DNA from: Euborellia annulipes
Taxonomy: Eukaryota; Arthropoda; Insecta; Dermaptera; Anisolabididae
Assembly: GCA_023213315.1 (NCBI GenBank)
Contig: JAKCPI010009463.1
Span: 62,001 to 126,000, forward strand
DNA length: 64,000 bases
Direction of reading: 5' to 3'
The first letter of the stretch is position 1. Every line of letters begins with the position of its first letter. The notes under the pieces are model-generated. The model had not been told where the DNA came from. It saw nothing but the letters and a program-made list of their open reading frames with translations, and searched no databases. Made by a program: the position numbers and the translations under genes. Shown in pieces: positions 1-10,152 of this stretch.

Positions 1-664
1 ATTTGAAACCCTTCGCAAATTAATGTAATTTCACAAGACTTCCCGATGGGCTAGAGGTGTGAAATGTAATACTTAAGAGTCATTTTTGATGACGCCACTA
101 TATGGTGGTTTTGTAAAATAGAAAACTAATTGTACTTTATTTGAAACCTTCGGAATTAATAATTTCAAAAGACTTCCGATGGGCTAGAGGTGTGAAATGT
201 AATACTTAAGAGTCATTTTTGATAGCCACTATATGGTGGTTTTGATAAAATAGAAAATAATGTGGTACTTTATTTGAAACCCTTCGGAATTAAGTAATTT
301 AAAAGACTTCCGATGGGCTAGAGGTGTGAAATGTAATACTTAAGAGTCATTTTTGATAGCACTATATGGTGGTTTTGATCAAAATAGAAAACTAATTTAT
401 TTATTTGAAACCCTTCGGAATAAGTAATTTCAAAAGACTTCCGATGGCTAGAGGTGTGAAATGTAATACTTAAGAGTCATTTTTGATGAGCCACTATATG
501 TGGTTTTGTCAAAATAGAAAACTAATGTGGTACTTTATTTGAAGCCTCAGCAAATAAGGCCTATTAACTATAGTTTTGAATTTTGATATTTACGAGTCAT
601 TTTTTTATGATAATGAATAATTTTTCATTTGAAAATCAATACAGGAAACTAATTGGTACTTTAT
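1..664. repeat. Tandem satellite, unit about 134 bp, five copies
   Basis: The phrase ATTTGAAACCCTTCGG starts units at 1, 139, 272 and 403, and a diverged unit starts at 537, giving spacings of 138, 133, 131 and 134. Each unit carries GGGCTAGAGGTGTGAAATG, then CTTAAGAGTCATTTTTGA and ACTATATGGTGG. The array runs off the left edge. The first four copies are nearly identical and differ mainly by 1-3 base insertions or deletions, which suggests recent homogenisation plus some read error. The fifth is eroded, as expected at an array edge. Confidence 0.93.
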
Positions 665-700
665 CATATTGATGATTTTTGATAAGACTAAAAGAAAAGC

Positions 701-972
701 TTAAAATAAAAATAAAATAAAAAAGATTTTAAAAAATGTTTTATTTAAATTGAATAAAAGGAGAAATAAGAAAGAAATAATTTAATTTTCTTGTAAAATT
801 TTTTAATATTTATGTTAAAATAAAAGCGGGGGCGAGCTGAATCACTGAAGGCCCCAGTTTTATTTTAAGTAAATATTAAAATTTTAAAAAAAATTAAATT
901 ATTTTTTTTATTTTCTCTTTTTAGTTAATTTAAATAAGATTTTTAAAATTTTTTTTATTTTATTTTGATTTA
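701..972. repeat. Long AT-rich fold-back (inverted repeat) with GC apex
   Basis: Two arms of about 125-130 bases (701-833 and 850-972) are reverse complements at roughly 80 per cent, ending in GGGGGC and GGCCCC around a 16-base loop. Transcribed, this would be a hairpin of about 270 nt. It could be a decayed fold-back transposon or a hairpin-RNA source; no coding potential is seen. Confidence 0.75.
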
Positions 973-2103
973 TTATTATTTATTTTCAATTTTTTTTGTT
1001 GTAAGCAAATTCCTCATGAATAAGGTTGTAATTGAATATCGAAACATCTCTTTAATAATTCATTCTTTTCAGGTATTCCGGTAATAAAAAAAAAGTAGAT
1101 AGACTATCACATAATAAAAAATTCCAAATAAAAGTGATTTAATTTTCTTATTGTCTGGTAATAAATTTTATATCGTGTCAGAACTTATAAAAATCTCGTC
1201 AGTCATAATTATCTGTTATAGACTGGCGGGGGGGATTTTGAAATATTACCTTCCTAGTTAAAGGGTTTTAGGGTGTTTATTTCTTTCTAAGGTATTTTTT
1301 TTTTTTTATTAATTTAGTAGGCCAGTCTGGTTTTATTTATCCAACGAAGGGTATTTCATAATAAATTCTAAAAGACTGAGAGAGAAAATAATTTATTTTT
1401 TTTATTTCCGACGTTTCGCAAGCCTGACACGAACTTCATCATGACTGACAGGGAAGTCTAATTATACGGACTTTTGATAAATATGAATTTATACAAGTGG
1501 ATGCGAATAGCCGAGGGAATAAAGCAGTTAAGATTATAATTTTGAGTTAAAAACAATTCGAGTTCAAATCCACCTCAAGGCAAAAAATTATTCAACTCTA
1601 GTTGAGTTGCCTCCTCCTGAGGAAGTAAGCTAGAACCCACCTCAGTATTATTTCCATGTAGGTGAAAAGGAATATATACAAAGGATATACCGTCATTAAG
1701 GCCTACTGAAAATCTTTAAAATTTCTCTAACCCTTAAAACCCTTAAAAAAATGCAAGACGGACCTACCAAATAAACAAAACATTTTATTTTTACCTCGCT
1801 GCAAACTTCAATGACTTATATAAAAACTACAATCAAAATAAAAGAGGTTTAAAATTCTATAAAATTTTACATACATCATAACCGGTGGCATTAAGGGAAG
1901 ATTAATGAATATTAGGGTGCGATACTATGGATACTTAAAACTGATTTATTGATAGAGGGGGGGGGGCGTATTAAAATTAAGAACTCAAAATTTCTAAAAA
2001 AAAAATTCTTTCCTAACAATAAATTTTGATTGATATTTATTATTTATGTTAGTATATTTTTATTTCACCACTTATAGTAGAATGTTTATTTGTAATCGAG
2101 ACC
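973..2103. other. AT-rich spacer without recognised gene
   Basis: Only homopolymer runs, G-runs at 1226-1232 and 1956-1966, and one decayed ribozyme-like motif (annotated separately) are seen here. Confidence 0.6.
1409..1446 (-). other. Decayed hammerhead-like motif
   Basis: Read on the minus strand, ATGATGA (for CTGATGA) is followed by about 20 bases and then CGAAACGTC. Box 2 and the ACGT stem III remnant are intact, but the first core base is changed and the helices are poor. Probably a fossil of the hammerhead-bearing repeat found elsewhere in the window. Confidence 0.4.
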
Positions 2104-2560
2104 ATGAGAAAACGGGGGGTGATTAAGAAAGACCCGCGTGTCGTCGTCGATGTCGTCGTCGTCGTCGTCTTCGTCATCGTCGTCGGTGGCGGCGGCGCTT
2201 TGCCGTCTCTCTCCTGTACCTTTCCTCTACTATTGATTTTCGTCGACGTCTCCGTTTTGTTGGGTGGAAAAAAAAAAAAGGGAACCTCCCCCGGCGTGCA
2301 GACTGCTCTCTTGCAGTAAGGGGGAAGCTGCCAAGCTGCTTGTGCTTGTGCTTGCTTGCCTGGTATTCTGGCTGCCTGAAATCATTCCAAGTACAGACCC
2401 GGGCAAAAGTGCCCACGTCGCCCGAACCTGGCACCGGCCTTCCTTCTTTCCCTCCGGGATCCCCAAAAGGGTGGGAACTCCCACTGCACTTCCTACACCC
2501 CATCCCCCATTCCTTTTCTCTCTCTCTCTCTTCTTCTTCTTCTCTTCTTAAATATATTTA
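2104..2560. other. Less AT-rich island with GTC/GTCGTC microsatellite
   Basis: Begins with a GTC-trinucleotide run (about 2141-2190), then mixed-composition sequence to 2500 and a CT run to 2545. Open frames on both strands overlap here but contain low-complexity residues and match no family I recognise. It may be regulatory or part of an untranslated region; no splice or start signal is convincing. Confidence 0.4.
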
Positions 2561-2974
2561 TGAAATTCCTTAGTAGAAAAATCAATTTCCTCCTTATTAA
2601 AAGAGAGACAGATTTCTCTTTAACCATTTCCCTTAAAAAATATTATATATATATATATATAAATAACCCTTTTCACATTGTTGGAATTTTACTACAAAAA
2701 GTTTGTTTTCTTAAAGCAGATAGAAGAAATCTAGTCTTCTTTGGTTTAGAAGGTACATAAAAATTATTCATAGAATCTAGTACAGTGGTTCCCAACCTTT
2801 TGTGGCCCATTGCCCCTTTTTGAAGCTCTAATACCTATCGTCCCCTTTTCATTTTAATTGTATGTCTAATTTTAATCTAAAGTAAAGTGTAAATAATAAT
2901 GCAGTTTTATTATTTTAAACAATTTTATTACCGTATGTAAAAACAGCCAAAGCAGTTTTATCTGTTCACTCTTA

Positions 2975-4181
2975 AGGCGGCCATACACGGCAGGTCCAAA
3001 ATCCAAATTGGCCCGGCACCGATCCAAAACTCGCCGTGTATGGGGAAACCGAGTTGGCTCGGCGGCCGTTAGCTGGCTCGGTTGGATTTCCATCCGATCC
3101 AAAATCCACAGAGCCAAGTCCACGAGCCTTGGATTTGTCCTCGCCGTGTATGGTAGTTCTCCGAGCCAAGCCAAAACTTGTGCAGCGTTGCCAGATTCAT
3201 ATTTATTTTTTTTAGATCCTTTTGATATTTTTTTTTAATTTTCTGAAGAGATTTTAATCAGGATAATTATTTAAATATTTTTTAAATCATTTTTTTTTAA
3301 TAAAATTTTGAAAAAGTACTAAAATTAAGATAATTATGAGTGACATGTCATTTGTTGGGGGAAGTTCAAATGATCAATGGTAACCATTCATCCCGCATTT
3401 TTCGGGGCAATTTTGCATTTTGATTCAATGACCCACAAAATGTCCTACATTTAATTTGTAACCGTTTCTTCACTTGTGTTTAAGATTTAAATAAAAATTT
3501 TCAATTTTTAAAAATTATTTAAATTATTTATGATATGAAAGATGACATTATATTGGGATATTTTTTATGTAATTTTTCATTTTGTTGTATTAAACGAAAT
3601 TCTTTTTCAAAAAAGGCACAGATGTAACGAGCTACAAAAAGGTTTTTTTTTTTTTTTTAAACATTCACACTTTTTTTCTCGTTCACACTCACACTCACAC
3701 ACACATTCACACAGTCTTTTCGGCAACTTAAGCCATTTAAGACTTTGACGATAACCGTTGTAATTAATATATCAATTTGGGGTTCAGGCATTTCTATTTA
3801 AGGCTACAAAAGGTTGTTTTTCCTTCTATAAAGGATTTAAATAAACATTTTTTATTTATTATTTATATGGTGACATATTTTCTGATATTTTTAAACAATT
3901 TTTTTGTCTTATTAAACAAAATCATTTAATAAATTCTATTTGTTTTTTCTTGTTGTATCTTCCTTATAAAAAAATATATATTTTTTTGGCATTTTTATTT
4001 TGTTGTATTAGGCACCGATTTGACAATTTACTAAGAGACTAACCTTTATTTACTCTTAAATGTCAAATTTCAAACGGGCCTGCTTGGCTCGGCCGTGTAT
4101 GACCCCCTATTTTGGATCGGTCGAAAAATGGACTCGCACAAATTGGCTCGGTCTAAATGGACCTGCCGTGTATGGCCGCCT
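2975..4181. mobile_element. PIF/Harbinger-type element nested in the hAT element
   Basis: The two ends are perfect inverted repeats of 24 bases beginning AGGCGGCCATACACGG and are flanked by the 3-base duplication TTA (2972-2974 and 4182-4184), the target type used by PIF/Harbinger. The subterminal regions repeat CCGTGTATGG and GGCTCGG in several orientations, a common layout for transposase binding. The interior is AT-rich and has no transposase frame, so it is non-autonomous. It contains a truncated SINE at 3643-3802. Confidence 0.88.
3643..3802 (-). mobile_element. 5'-truncated SINE (family t1)
   Basis: Read on the minus strand it holds the 3' half of family t1: AACGGTTATCGTCAAAGTC, then TTGCCGAAAAGACTGTGTG, a GTGTGAGTG-type tail and poly-A. 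It is bounded by the duplication GCTACAAAAAGG / GCTACAAAAGG (3631-3642, 3803-3813). The tRNA head is missing, as expected from incomplete reverse transcription. Confidence 0.85.
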
Positions 4182-4339
4182 TTAGCTTTAGCATTTTACA
4201 GAAATATATCATACAAAATATAGCATGGTTCAAATTGAATCAAATTCAAAGATTCTGTGATCTGCATCTGCATTTTTGTACAAAACATGATTTAAAATTT
4301 TTAACAAAAATGTAGCCAAGTACTTTATTTCATATATAT

Positions 4340-4574
4340 CTTCTTCTTTCTTCGCCTGATTATTCCCGCGATGCGGGGTCGGCAGAATTAGTCATTCATG
4401 GGTTTTTGCGACCGGGAAGGAATAGAACAGGTCGGCCCGTCGCACGGTCTGACGCCTGTTGAAAATATAGAAGGCAAGAGACTGACATGCAAAGAACAGA
4501 AGTACTGTCAGTCCCAGCTAGGGTAGCTCGTGGTCGCTATTCACGTACCCACAAGATGTGGGTCCCTGAGCAAT
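4340..4574 (+). mobile_element. GGC-family short retroposon, copy 1
   Basis: About 235 bases starting with TTCTTCTTTCTTCGCC, then CCGCGATGCGGGGTCGGC, later GGGTAGCTCGTGGTCGC and ending CCACAAGATGTGGG and CCCTGAGCAAT. It is flanked by a perfect 17-base duplication CTTTATTTCATATATAT (4323-4339, 4575-4591), which shows retroposition by target-primed reverse transcription. It has no poly-A tail and no clear tRNA promoter boxes. It lies inside the hAT element and so is younger than it. Confidence 0.88.
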
Positions 4575-5221
4575 CTTTATTTCATATATATAAATATAAA
4601 TAAAGTTAAAAATAAATCAAGTTCCTCAGATAACGTTTTATTTTCAAAATGAATAAATAGAACAGTTGACCGAAACGTTGAAATTTTTTTTAGTTAAATT
4701 GTATTATTAATTACTAACTAAAATTAACCACAATTAATGGCAAAAATTTATTTTGAAAACTACTCCTAACCCAAGGAGTAGTAAGCAAGATTTCTAATAT
4801 TTATCTCAACCCAAATCTTTTAAAAATTGATAATTTTATTTTTATGAAGAAAATTTCAAAAATGGATATTTTTTCGGTAAATTTTTATTTAATAAAAAAC
4901 AAAAATGATGTTTCGATTCTAGATTGGAATTGGATTCTTCAGAAAATTTTATTTTTATGACAATTTGTTATCCTCTTCTATCCTGGCCAATCTCTAAATG
5001 GGATATTTTTCTCTTTGATTTTTGTTTTTTTCTTTTAAATTTTTGTAAACTCTAATAATTTTCCCCCTGAAAACCAAATCGCCCAATTGGGGGCGATCGC
5101 CCCCAGGTTGGGAACCACTGATTTAGAGTTTCTATCTAAAATTACAAAAAAATGTTGGCCATTTTTAAGTATGTTTTTTTTTTTCTAATCTAACAAATAT
5201 AAATTCAATCGAGATAAGATC

Positions 5222-5480
5222 TTGATAGCGGTGGTAGGAGAGAGAGAGAGAGAGGTATCTTGTTCTGATGTTACACTTCATGAAGTTTCTAATCTCACTC
5301 GCATCCATCCATCCATCGTTTATCGTGTCTTCTTTTCTTTAATGTTGTTGCGTTTTTTTTTTGTTTCAGGTCAGTCTTCTAAATCTTCCTTCTCTTTTTT
5401 TTTTTTTTCATCCACCGCTTTTTTCATCGTCGTCGTTGTCGTCCTCTTCGTCCTCCGTCGTTGGCCGTTGTGAGTAAATT
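5222..5480. other. GA-run and CT-rich island with splice-like signals
   Basis: A GA run (5239-5254) is followed by unique sequence, a T-rich tract ending TTTGTTTCAG (acceptor-like, near 5370) and CCGTTGTGAGT (donor-like, near 5468). A short untranslated exon is conceivable, but the interval is low-complexity and I would not call it a gene. Confidence 0.2.
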
Positions 5481-6510
5481 TCTCATTCATGATTTAAATG
5501 GGTCATCAAAATGTCTGCCCGTATCGGGGATATCGAGTATCGAGTGCATTCATATAGCGTCATTTACTCTTTTATTACTCAATCGAATCAAAAACAAGAA
5601 ATAATCATCTTTTCTCTCTTTTGTTTCTTCTTCTTATTCTTTTTCTTTCCCTCCTCCTTCTTATATTAAAATCATCTGTCCCCGCTGGCCCTTTTTTTTA
5701 TTTTATTTTTATCGTCGCGATAACGCAGAGCCAGGACATAAATGGAGACAAAACATTCTCTCAATTGGCTATCAAAAAAATTAATAATTATCCTTTGATA
5801 TTATCTGTCTAGCCGTCTGTTTAGGGTATATAAAAGTTGAAATATATAAGGTAGTCGTGCCTAGATAAATAGATTTGAAATTAATTTTTTAAACGCTTTT
5901 ATTTTTTTTTTATTTGCTTCCTCTATCTTCTAGTGCATTTTTAATTAATTCCAGATGATATAGAGATATGAATTTTTATGGTCAATGATAAAAGTGAAAA
6001 TATCTTTTCAATTTAGAACAACTTTTGTTCGAAATTTTTTTTTTTTATATCTTAGAAAACTAATTTATAATGCGATGATCAAGGGAATAAAGGTTTGAAA
6101 CAAACGTCTTATTCGCTGTTTAATTTATGTTAAATTTCAAAAGATTTGGTCCAGGAGATGCTGAGAAAATAGCTGGTCTCAATATATATATATTGATGGA
6201 CCTTTTTTAAGTTCCCCCCTGCGGACGGATTCACTCCAAATTTTAATATCTTCTTTGAAACTCCTAGGATTATGATTATATAAATTTTCATCCTTATTCG
6301 ATGAGTGCTAAATTGTTTCTTGCTCAAAGTTTATGGACACTTCATTATATTGTAAATGTTATCTACATTTATTTTTATTTTATACTTCGCTAATATCATA
6401 AAATATCTTGGAAGAAATTTGAAGTCCCAAGGAAGAAGAAAATGAAAATTTATAATTAAGAATTTTTTAAATTTTCTGACCTAGCTCTGAAAAATTTTGT
6501 TTCAAGTCTG
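5481..6510. other. AT-rich spacer
   Basis: No gene or clear repeat is recognised; composition is AT-rich with scattered homopolymers. Confidence 0.55.
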
Positions 6511-6512
6511 TA

Positions 6513-6997
6513 AGGCGCCTCTACATGTAACTGCACACTTGAAAAGCATGCATGTGCAATCTTTTTATACCTGCATGCACAAAATCCCTTCAGCACCACA
6601 CGGCACAATCTTGCTTGTGCAAGAAATAGCTTATGCCGAAAATTAACCTAAAAATGTCCAATTCGGAAGGTTATTTATTCGAAGATAATGAGAAATACTC
6701 ACTTGCTTTAAACAGAGACACAATAAATTAAATTGAAATTTTAAATGAATTTTAAATGAATGAATGAAATTTTAATGAATATATTAAATAAATATCAAAT
6801 ATCAAGACGTAAATAAAATAGTGGAGAGTTTTGCTTGCGCAAATATGCTTGTGCATGCTTAAGATTCAATCGAGTATCAATCGGCTTGAACAATTAAAAT
6901 GCTTGCGCAAAATTCTCCTTCAGACGCTACAGTTTGCTTGTACAAAAAGATTGCACGTGCATGTTTGTCAAGTTTGCAGTTATATGTGTAGCCACCT
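6513..6997. mobile_element. Harbinger-like MITE, about 485 bp
   Basis: Terminal inverted repeats of about 55 bases: left begins AGGCGCCTCTACATGTAACT, right reads (minus) AGGTGGCTACACATATAACT, each followed by CTTGA and CATGCAYGTGCAATCTTTTT. TA flanks both ends (6511-6512, 6998-6999). The interior repeats GCTTGTGCA / GCTTGCGCA several times, resembling transposase-binding repeats. Similarity of the end to the 2975-4181 element suggests the same superfamily, but a full 3-base duplication is not preserved. Confidence 0.72.
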
Positions 6998-7698
6998 TAA
7001 AATAAATAATACGACAAAAAAAAACTTATTCAAAAACTGGAAAATAACTTTTTGCATATTCATGACAAATCTTTAAGTACTCAGACCTCTTACCAACAAA
7101 TTTCTCAAGTTGATAGTGGTCAGGCTCTGGGTGGTGTGCACTCGAATAAGCAACTCTTTTGCGATCAATCATGTCCTTTGGGGATTGACAGCTAGTTAGG
7201 TTAAACTGTCACTCGCTCAGCTCAATTTTGATCAAATAGCTTAGTTATATTAACCTTTAAAAATTAATTATATAGGGACGATGCTTACTAATAATGAAAT
7301 TTTTAAGACGTTTAGTTAGGAATAAATTAAAGAAAAGATTTAAGGAATTCCTATATTTAAAAAAAAAGATCATGGGACGTCTCTTAGGCTGTGGTTTGTG
7401 AAAAAAGTAAGTTCTTACAATAAAAAGTATTTACAATTAATTATTGGGATGTCTCTTTGTTCCAAAATAAATGACCATTCATTTAAGATGCCATCCTAAT
7501 TCTAGAACTTTAGGATATGATCTTTGCATTACTTTCTGCCAATGTTAGATGTTTAAAGGTCAATTTGTATCTGAAATTAAACTCTAGTATAAGCACTGAT
7601 TTAGCCGATAATTAGAGATTTTACAAAATTATACATACATTCATTCAATATATATTTACTTTTAAAAATTGCAGTTAATGAAAACAAAAAAAAAATTT
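6998..7698. other. AT-rich spacer
   Basis: No gene, RNA or repeat recognised. Confidence 0.5.
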
Positions 7699-7735
7699 AC
7701 AAGTCGACGTTTCGGTTACCTCTTCTGAAATTGAA
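7699..7735 (-). other. Hammerhead-like motif, left arm of an outward-facing pair
   Basis: On the minus strand CAGAAGA (for CTGANGA) is followed by GGTAACC (a tiny stem II) and GAAACGTC, then GACTTGT. The box 1 T is changed to A. The flank shares CAAGTC with the intact motif at 7928-7972 in opposite orientation, about 195 bases apart, suggesting the two ends of one inverted-repeat element. Confidence 0.55.
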
Positions 7736-7927
7736 AATTAGCAATATGTTAAGTGATTATGCATGAGTTTTTTTTAAACTGATAATCTTTAATCATAATA
7801 TGCGTGAGAGAATCCAAAATATTTGTAGCTATCTGAGCCCAATTTTTCACGAATAGCAACAAAAAGATCATATTTTGTTTTTCCAAATAAAATACTCCTG
7901 CATATACACCTAACGCATTGACATTTT

Positions 7928-7972
7928 TCAAGTCCTGAAGAAGATCTCGCGGTGACCGAAACGTTGACTTGA
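7928..7972 (+). ncRNA. Hammerhead ribozyme motif, near intact, minimal stem III
   Basis: Stem I is perfect: TCAAGTC (7928-7934) pairs with GACTTGA (7966-7972). Box 1 is CTGAAGA (7935-7941), matching the CTGANGA core, and box 2 is GAAACGTT (7958-7965). The hairpin between them pairs GATC with GACC with one A-C mismatch. Stem III is only the self-complementary ACGT, so cleavage after GTT would need two RNAs pairing as a dimer. This layout is known for hammerheads associated with Penelope-like retroelements. Activity is inferred, not shown. Confidence 0.8.
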
Positions 7973-8103
7973 CTTCTACCATCACCTGCTTCATCTACCT
8001 TTCTTTTCCTAATTATATTAACTTTTATTGATTATTTTAAACATCTTTTTTCTAATTTTTGATTTGGTATGGTTTCAGATTTCAGATTAAACAATAATAA
8101 TCT

Positions 8104-8247
8104 TAAAGCCAAGGGGCGCGGGTTCGGATCCCAAGCAGTCCTATGAATATTTATTTAAATCATTTAGATACCAAATGGTATAAACAAATATGCATGGACC
8201 CTCATACTATATTTACAAGAGTATCGTTAAAGTCTAAGATCTTAACA
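8104..8247 (+). mobile_element. SINE t1 fragment
   Basis: Contains a box-B-like GGGTTCGGATCCC, then the t1 body phrases ATTTAAATCATTT and ATACCAAATGG and a degraded TATCGTTAAAGTCT. The 5' tRNA part is incomplete and no duplication is visible. Confidence 0.65.
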
Positions 8248-8639
8248 AAAAAAGATCTTGTTTATTTTTGTTAGATAATTATAGTAATTTGACATTAATC
8301 ACTATTATAATAAATTTCATCATATAAAAATAGATAAATTCATTTGAATAATAAATAATAGCAATTATGATTAATCTAAATAAACTCCTTATAAGAACTG
8401 ATAAAAAATTTAAAATTGTAATATGTTGAGAAAAGTGAAAGACAAAAGGGGAAAGTAAAGAGAGGGAGAGAGAGAGAGATGTTACGTTATTATAAAAATG
8501 TATTTTTTATGGATACAGGGAATATAAATTTCTATATACTTTCTTGTCGGTGTATGTGCGAGATGATCATCTTATAAGATGAGGACAAATTATAAATTCC
8601 AAAAAAAAAAAGAAGCGATACAAGAAGAAGAAGTGTGTA

Positions 8640-8870
8640 TATATAAGAGTGTGTGTTGTTATTAAGGGCTGCTCGCATATCTCGGCCTTGGAGCTAATTT
8701 GGGGTTGGCGCCCAGGCGGTCAATAGCACCAACTCACATGCGCCGTTTCTGCCCGGACGATCTTTAATAAGGCCGAGGAGCCCGAGGGATCGCCGGCCTG
8801 GGCCTGGATTTCCGGGAACGGCTAACAAGAAACCGAGCCCTCGTCTTTCTCTCTCTTCCGTCTCTCCTCT
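8640..8870. promoter_or_regulatory. Less AT-rich island, candidate cis-regulatory element
   Basis: About 200 bases of mixed, non-repetitive sequence (GGCGCCCAGGCGG, GCCGTTTCTGCCCGG, GGAACGGC) stand out from AT-rich flanks. No reading frame or repeat family explains it. Regulatory role is inference from composition only. Confidence 0.28.
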
Positions 8871-9891
8871 CTTTTTTATTTTTTTTTATTTTTTTTTTTT
8901 TGCTAAATTTTGTAGATATTTTTTGATATTTTTTTACCCCCTGTAACTACAACCGGGAATGTGATTATCAGGCGTAATTTTAATTAAATACTATTAATTG
9001 AAAATATTCTAAAAGGATTAGGAGTGTAGAACAAATAATAAATCATTCATTCTTCTTACATCTCCACCCTTCTTTTTAAAACAAGAAAAAAAAAGCATAA
9101 ATTATTCGAATTTTGGAGCCCACTCGTTGCCATGTAATTACTCTCCAATTCGATGGAGATAACGAATTAAAACAAAGTGGTAGGGTGAGGGGGGACAGAA
9201 GGGTAAAGGGGGGATCCCTTTCCCTTCTCTTTCTTGAAAAGAACTTTTCTCTCTTAAGTATTAGAAACTTTTGTTCTAAAGACTATTTAATTTGAAATTT
9301 TAAATACTTTTATAAGAAGCCTAAAAAAAAAAAAAAATAAGTATTATAATCTTTCCAACTGATTAACACACGAAAAGCTCTTTGACCTAATTTATAAATA
9401 AAATAGAGAAAAAATTGGTCTGATAAAAAATTAGTTTTAATAATAATAATAATAGGTGATAGATTTTTGCCATCTTTCTTCTTAAAAAAAAGTGCAATCA
9501 TACCTACACACCTTAACTTTTGTCGGATATTTAAATTAATAAATATTAAATTGTGTGATGTTTTTTCAAGGATCTGAACATGATCATATATAATATCTTA
9601 AATATTATATATTATATGATTTCATTCCTACAATCATTTCAATATAAACTAGGTAGAGCTTTGTTTGAAAAAATATGAAATAGACTGTAAATAAGCCAGT
9701 CAATATCAATTCCAATACATGAAAGTAGCAACTTTTAAGATAGAAAATTTGCGTGATGAGTTCGGGTAAAAATTTGGCTCCTTTAATTTAGAAAATATAC
9801 CTATAAATTCGCGTTATAAAAAATTTCTCCGAGCCTAGGAATCGAATGATTTTTAGATTATATCATCTCTATACTTTAAAATCCTGAATTA

Positions 9892-9980
9892 AAATTAAAT
9901 ATACGAGTTAAACACTAGGTTATATGTTTCAAAGGTTTTATTAATTAAAAATTATCACTTAATTCTCGACAATTAAGGTA
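9892..9980 (-). mobile_element. Family A repeat fragment (without ribozyme)
   Basis: Shares AACACTAGGTTAT, GTTTCAAAGGTTT and TTAATTAAAAATTA with copies at 12067-12190 and 60547-60676, which continue into a hammerhead motif. Here the ribozyme part is lost after TCGACAATTA. Confidence 0.7.
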
Positions 9981-10050
9981 AACACCACAGTAATGGGCCG
10001 GGGCCAGTAGATGGCCATTTTGAAAAGAAGATAAAAAAATAAGAATTCAG

Positions 10051-10152
10051 TGATGATGATTGCATATACATAAACAAGTGTCTTCTGTGCATGAGCAGAT
10101 CTCGGAATAGATGCACAGAAGACACAACTTGTATATGTATATGCAAATCATC
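10051..10152. repeat. Compact hairpin, arms about 40 bp
   Basis: Arms 10051-10092 and 10111-10152 pair almost perfectly (GTGTCTTCTGTGCAT with ATGCACAGAAGACAC, then CATATACATA with TATGTATATG), with an 18-base loop. The size suits either a fold-back MITE or a precursor of a small hairpin RNA. No homology to a named microRNA is claimed. Confidence 0.75.

Larger units (their letters stand above)
2783..5120. mobile_element. hAT-type non-autonomous DNA transposon, host to nested insertions
   Basis: The left end CAGTGGTTCCCAACC (2783) and right end GGTTGGGAACCACTG (to 5120) are perfect terminal inverted repeats of the common hAT form. The flanking octamers ATCTAGTA and ATTTAGAG match at 5 of 8 positions and both resemble the hAT target preference nTCTAGAn, so they are likely an eroded target duplication. 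Subterminal GATCGCCCCC and TGCCCC blocks fit. After removing insertions at 2975-4181 and 4340-4574 about 0.9 kb of own sequence remains, with no transposase frame. Confidence 0.85.

Noticed and set aside
2104..2551. Overlapping frames of 71-109 codons on both strands
   Set aside because: Frames derive from trinucleotide runs and are equally long on both strands, as expected by chance in GC-raised DNA.
4627..4682. ACCGAAACGTTGAA as another hammerhead
   Set aside because: No CTGANGA box within a usable distance and no stem II; at most a very old fragment.
5360..5475. Real internal exon between TTTCAG and GTGAGT
   Set aside because: The interval contains long T runs and stop-prone low-complexity sequence; signals probably chance.
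7749..7994. 81-codon minus frame containing GVYAGVFYLE, loosely like a GIY-YIG motif
   Set aside because: It runs antisense through the hammerhead at 7928-7972, lacks a second YIG-type motif and conserved Arg/Glu, so a Penelope endonuclease remnant is not supported.
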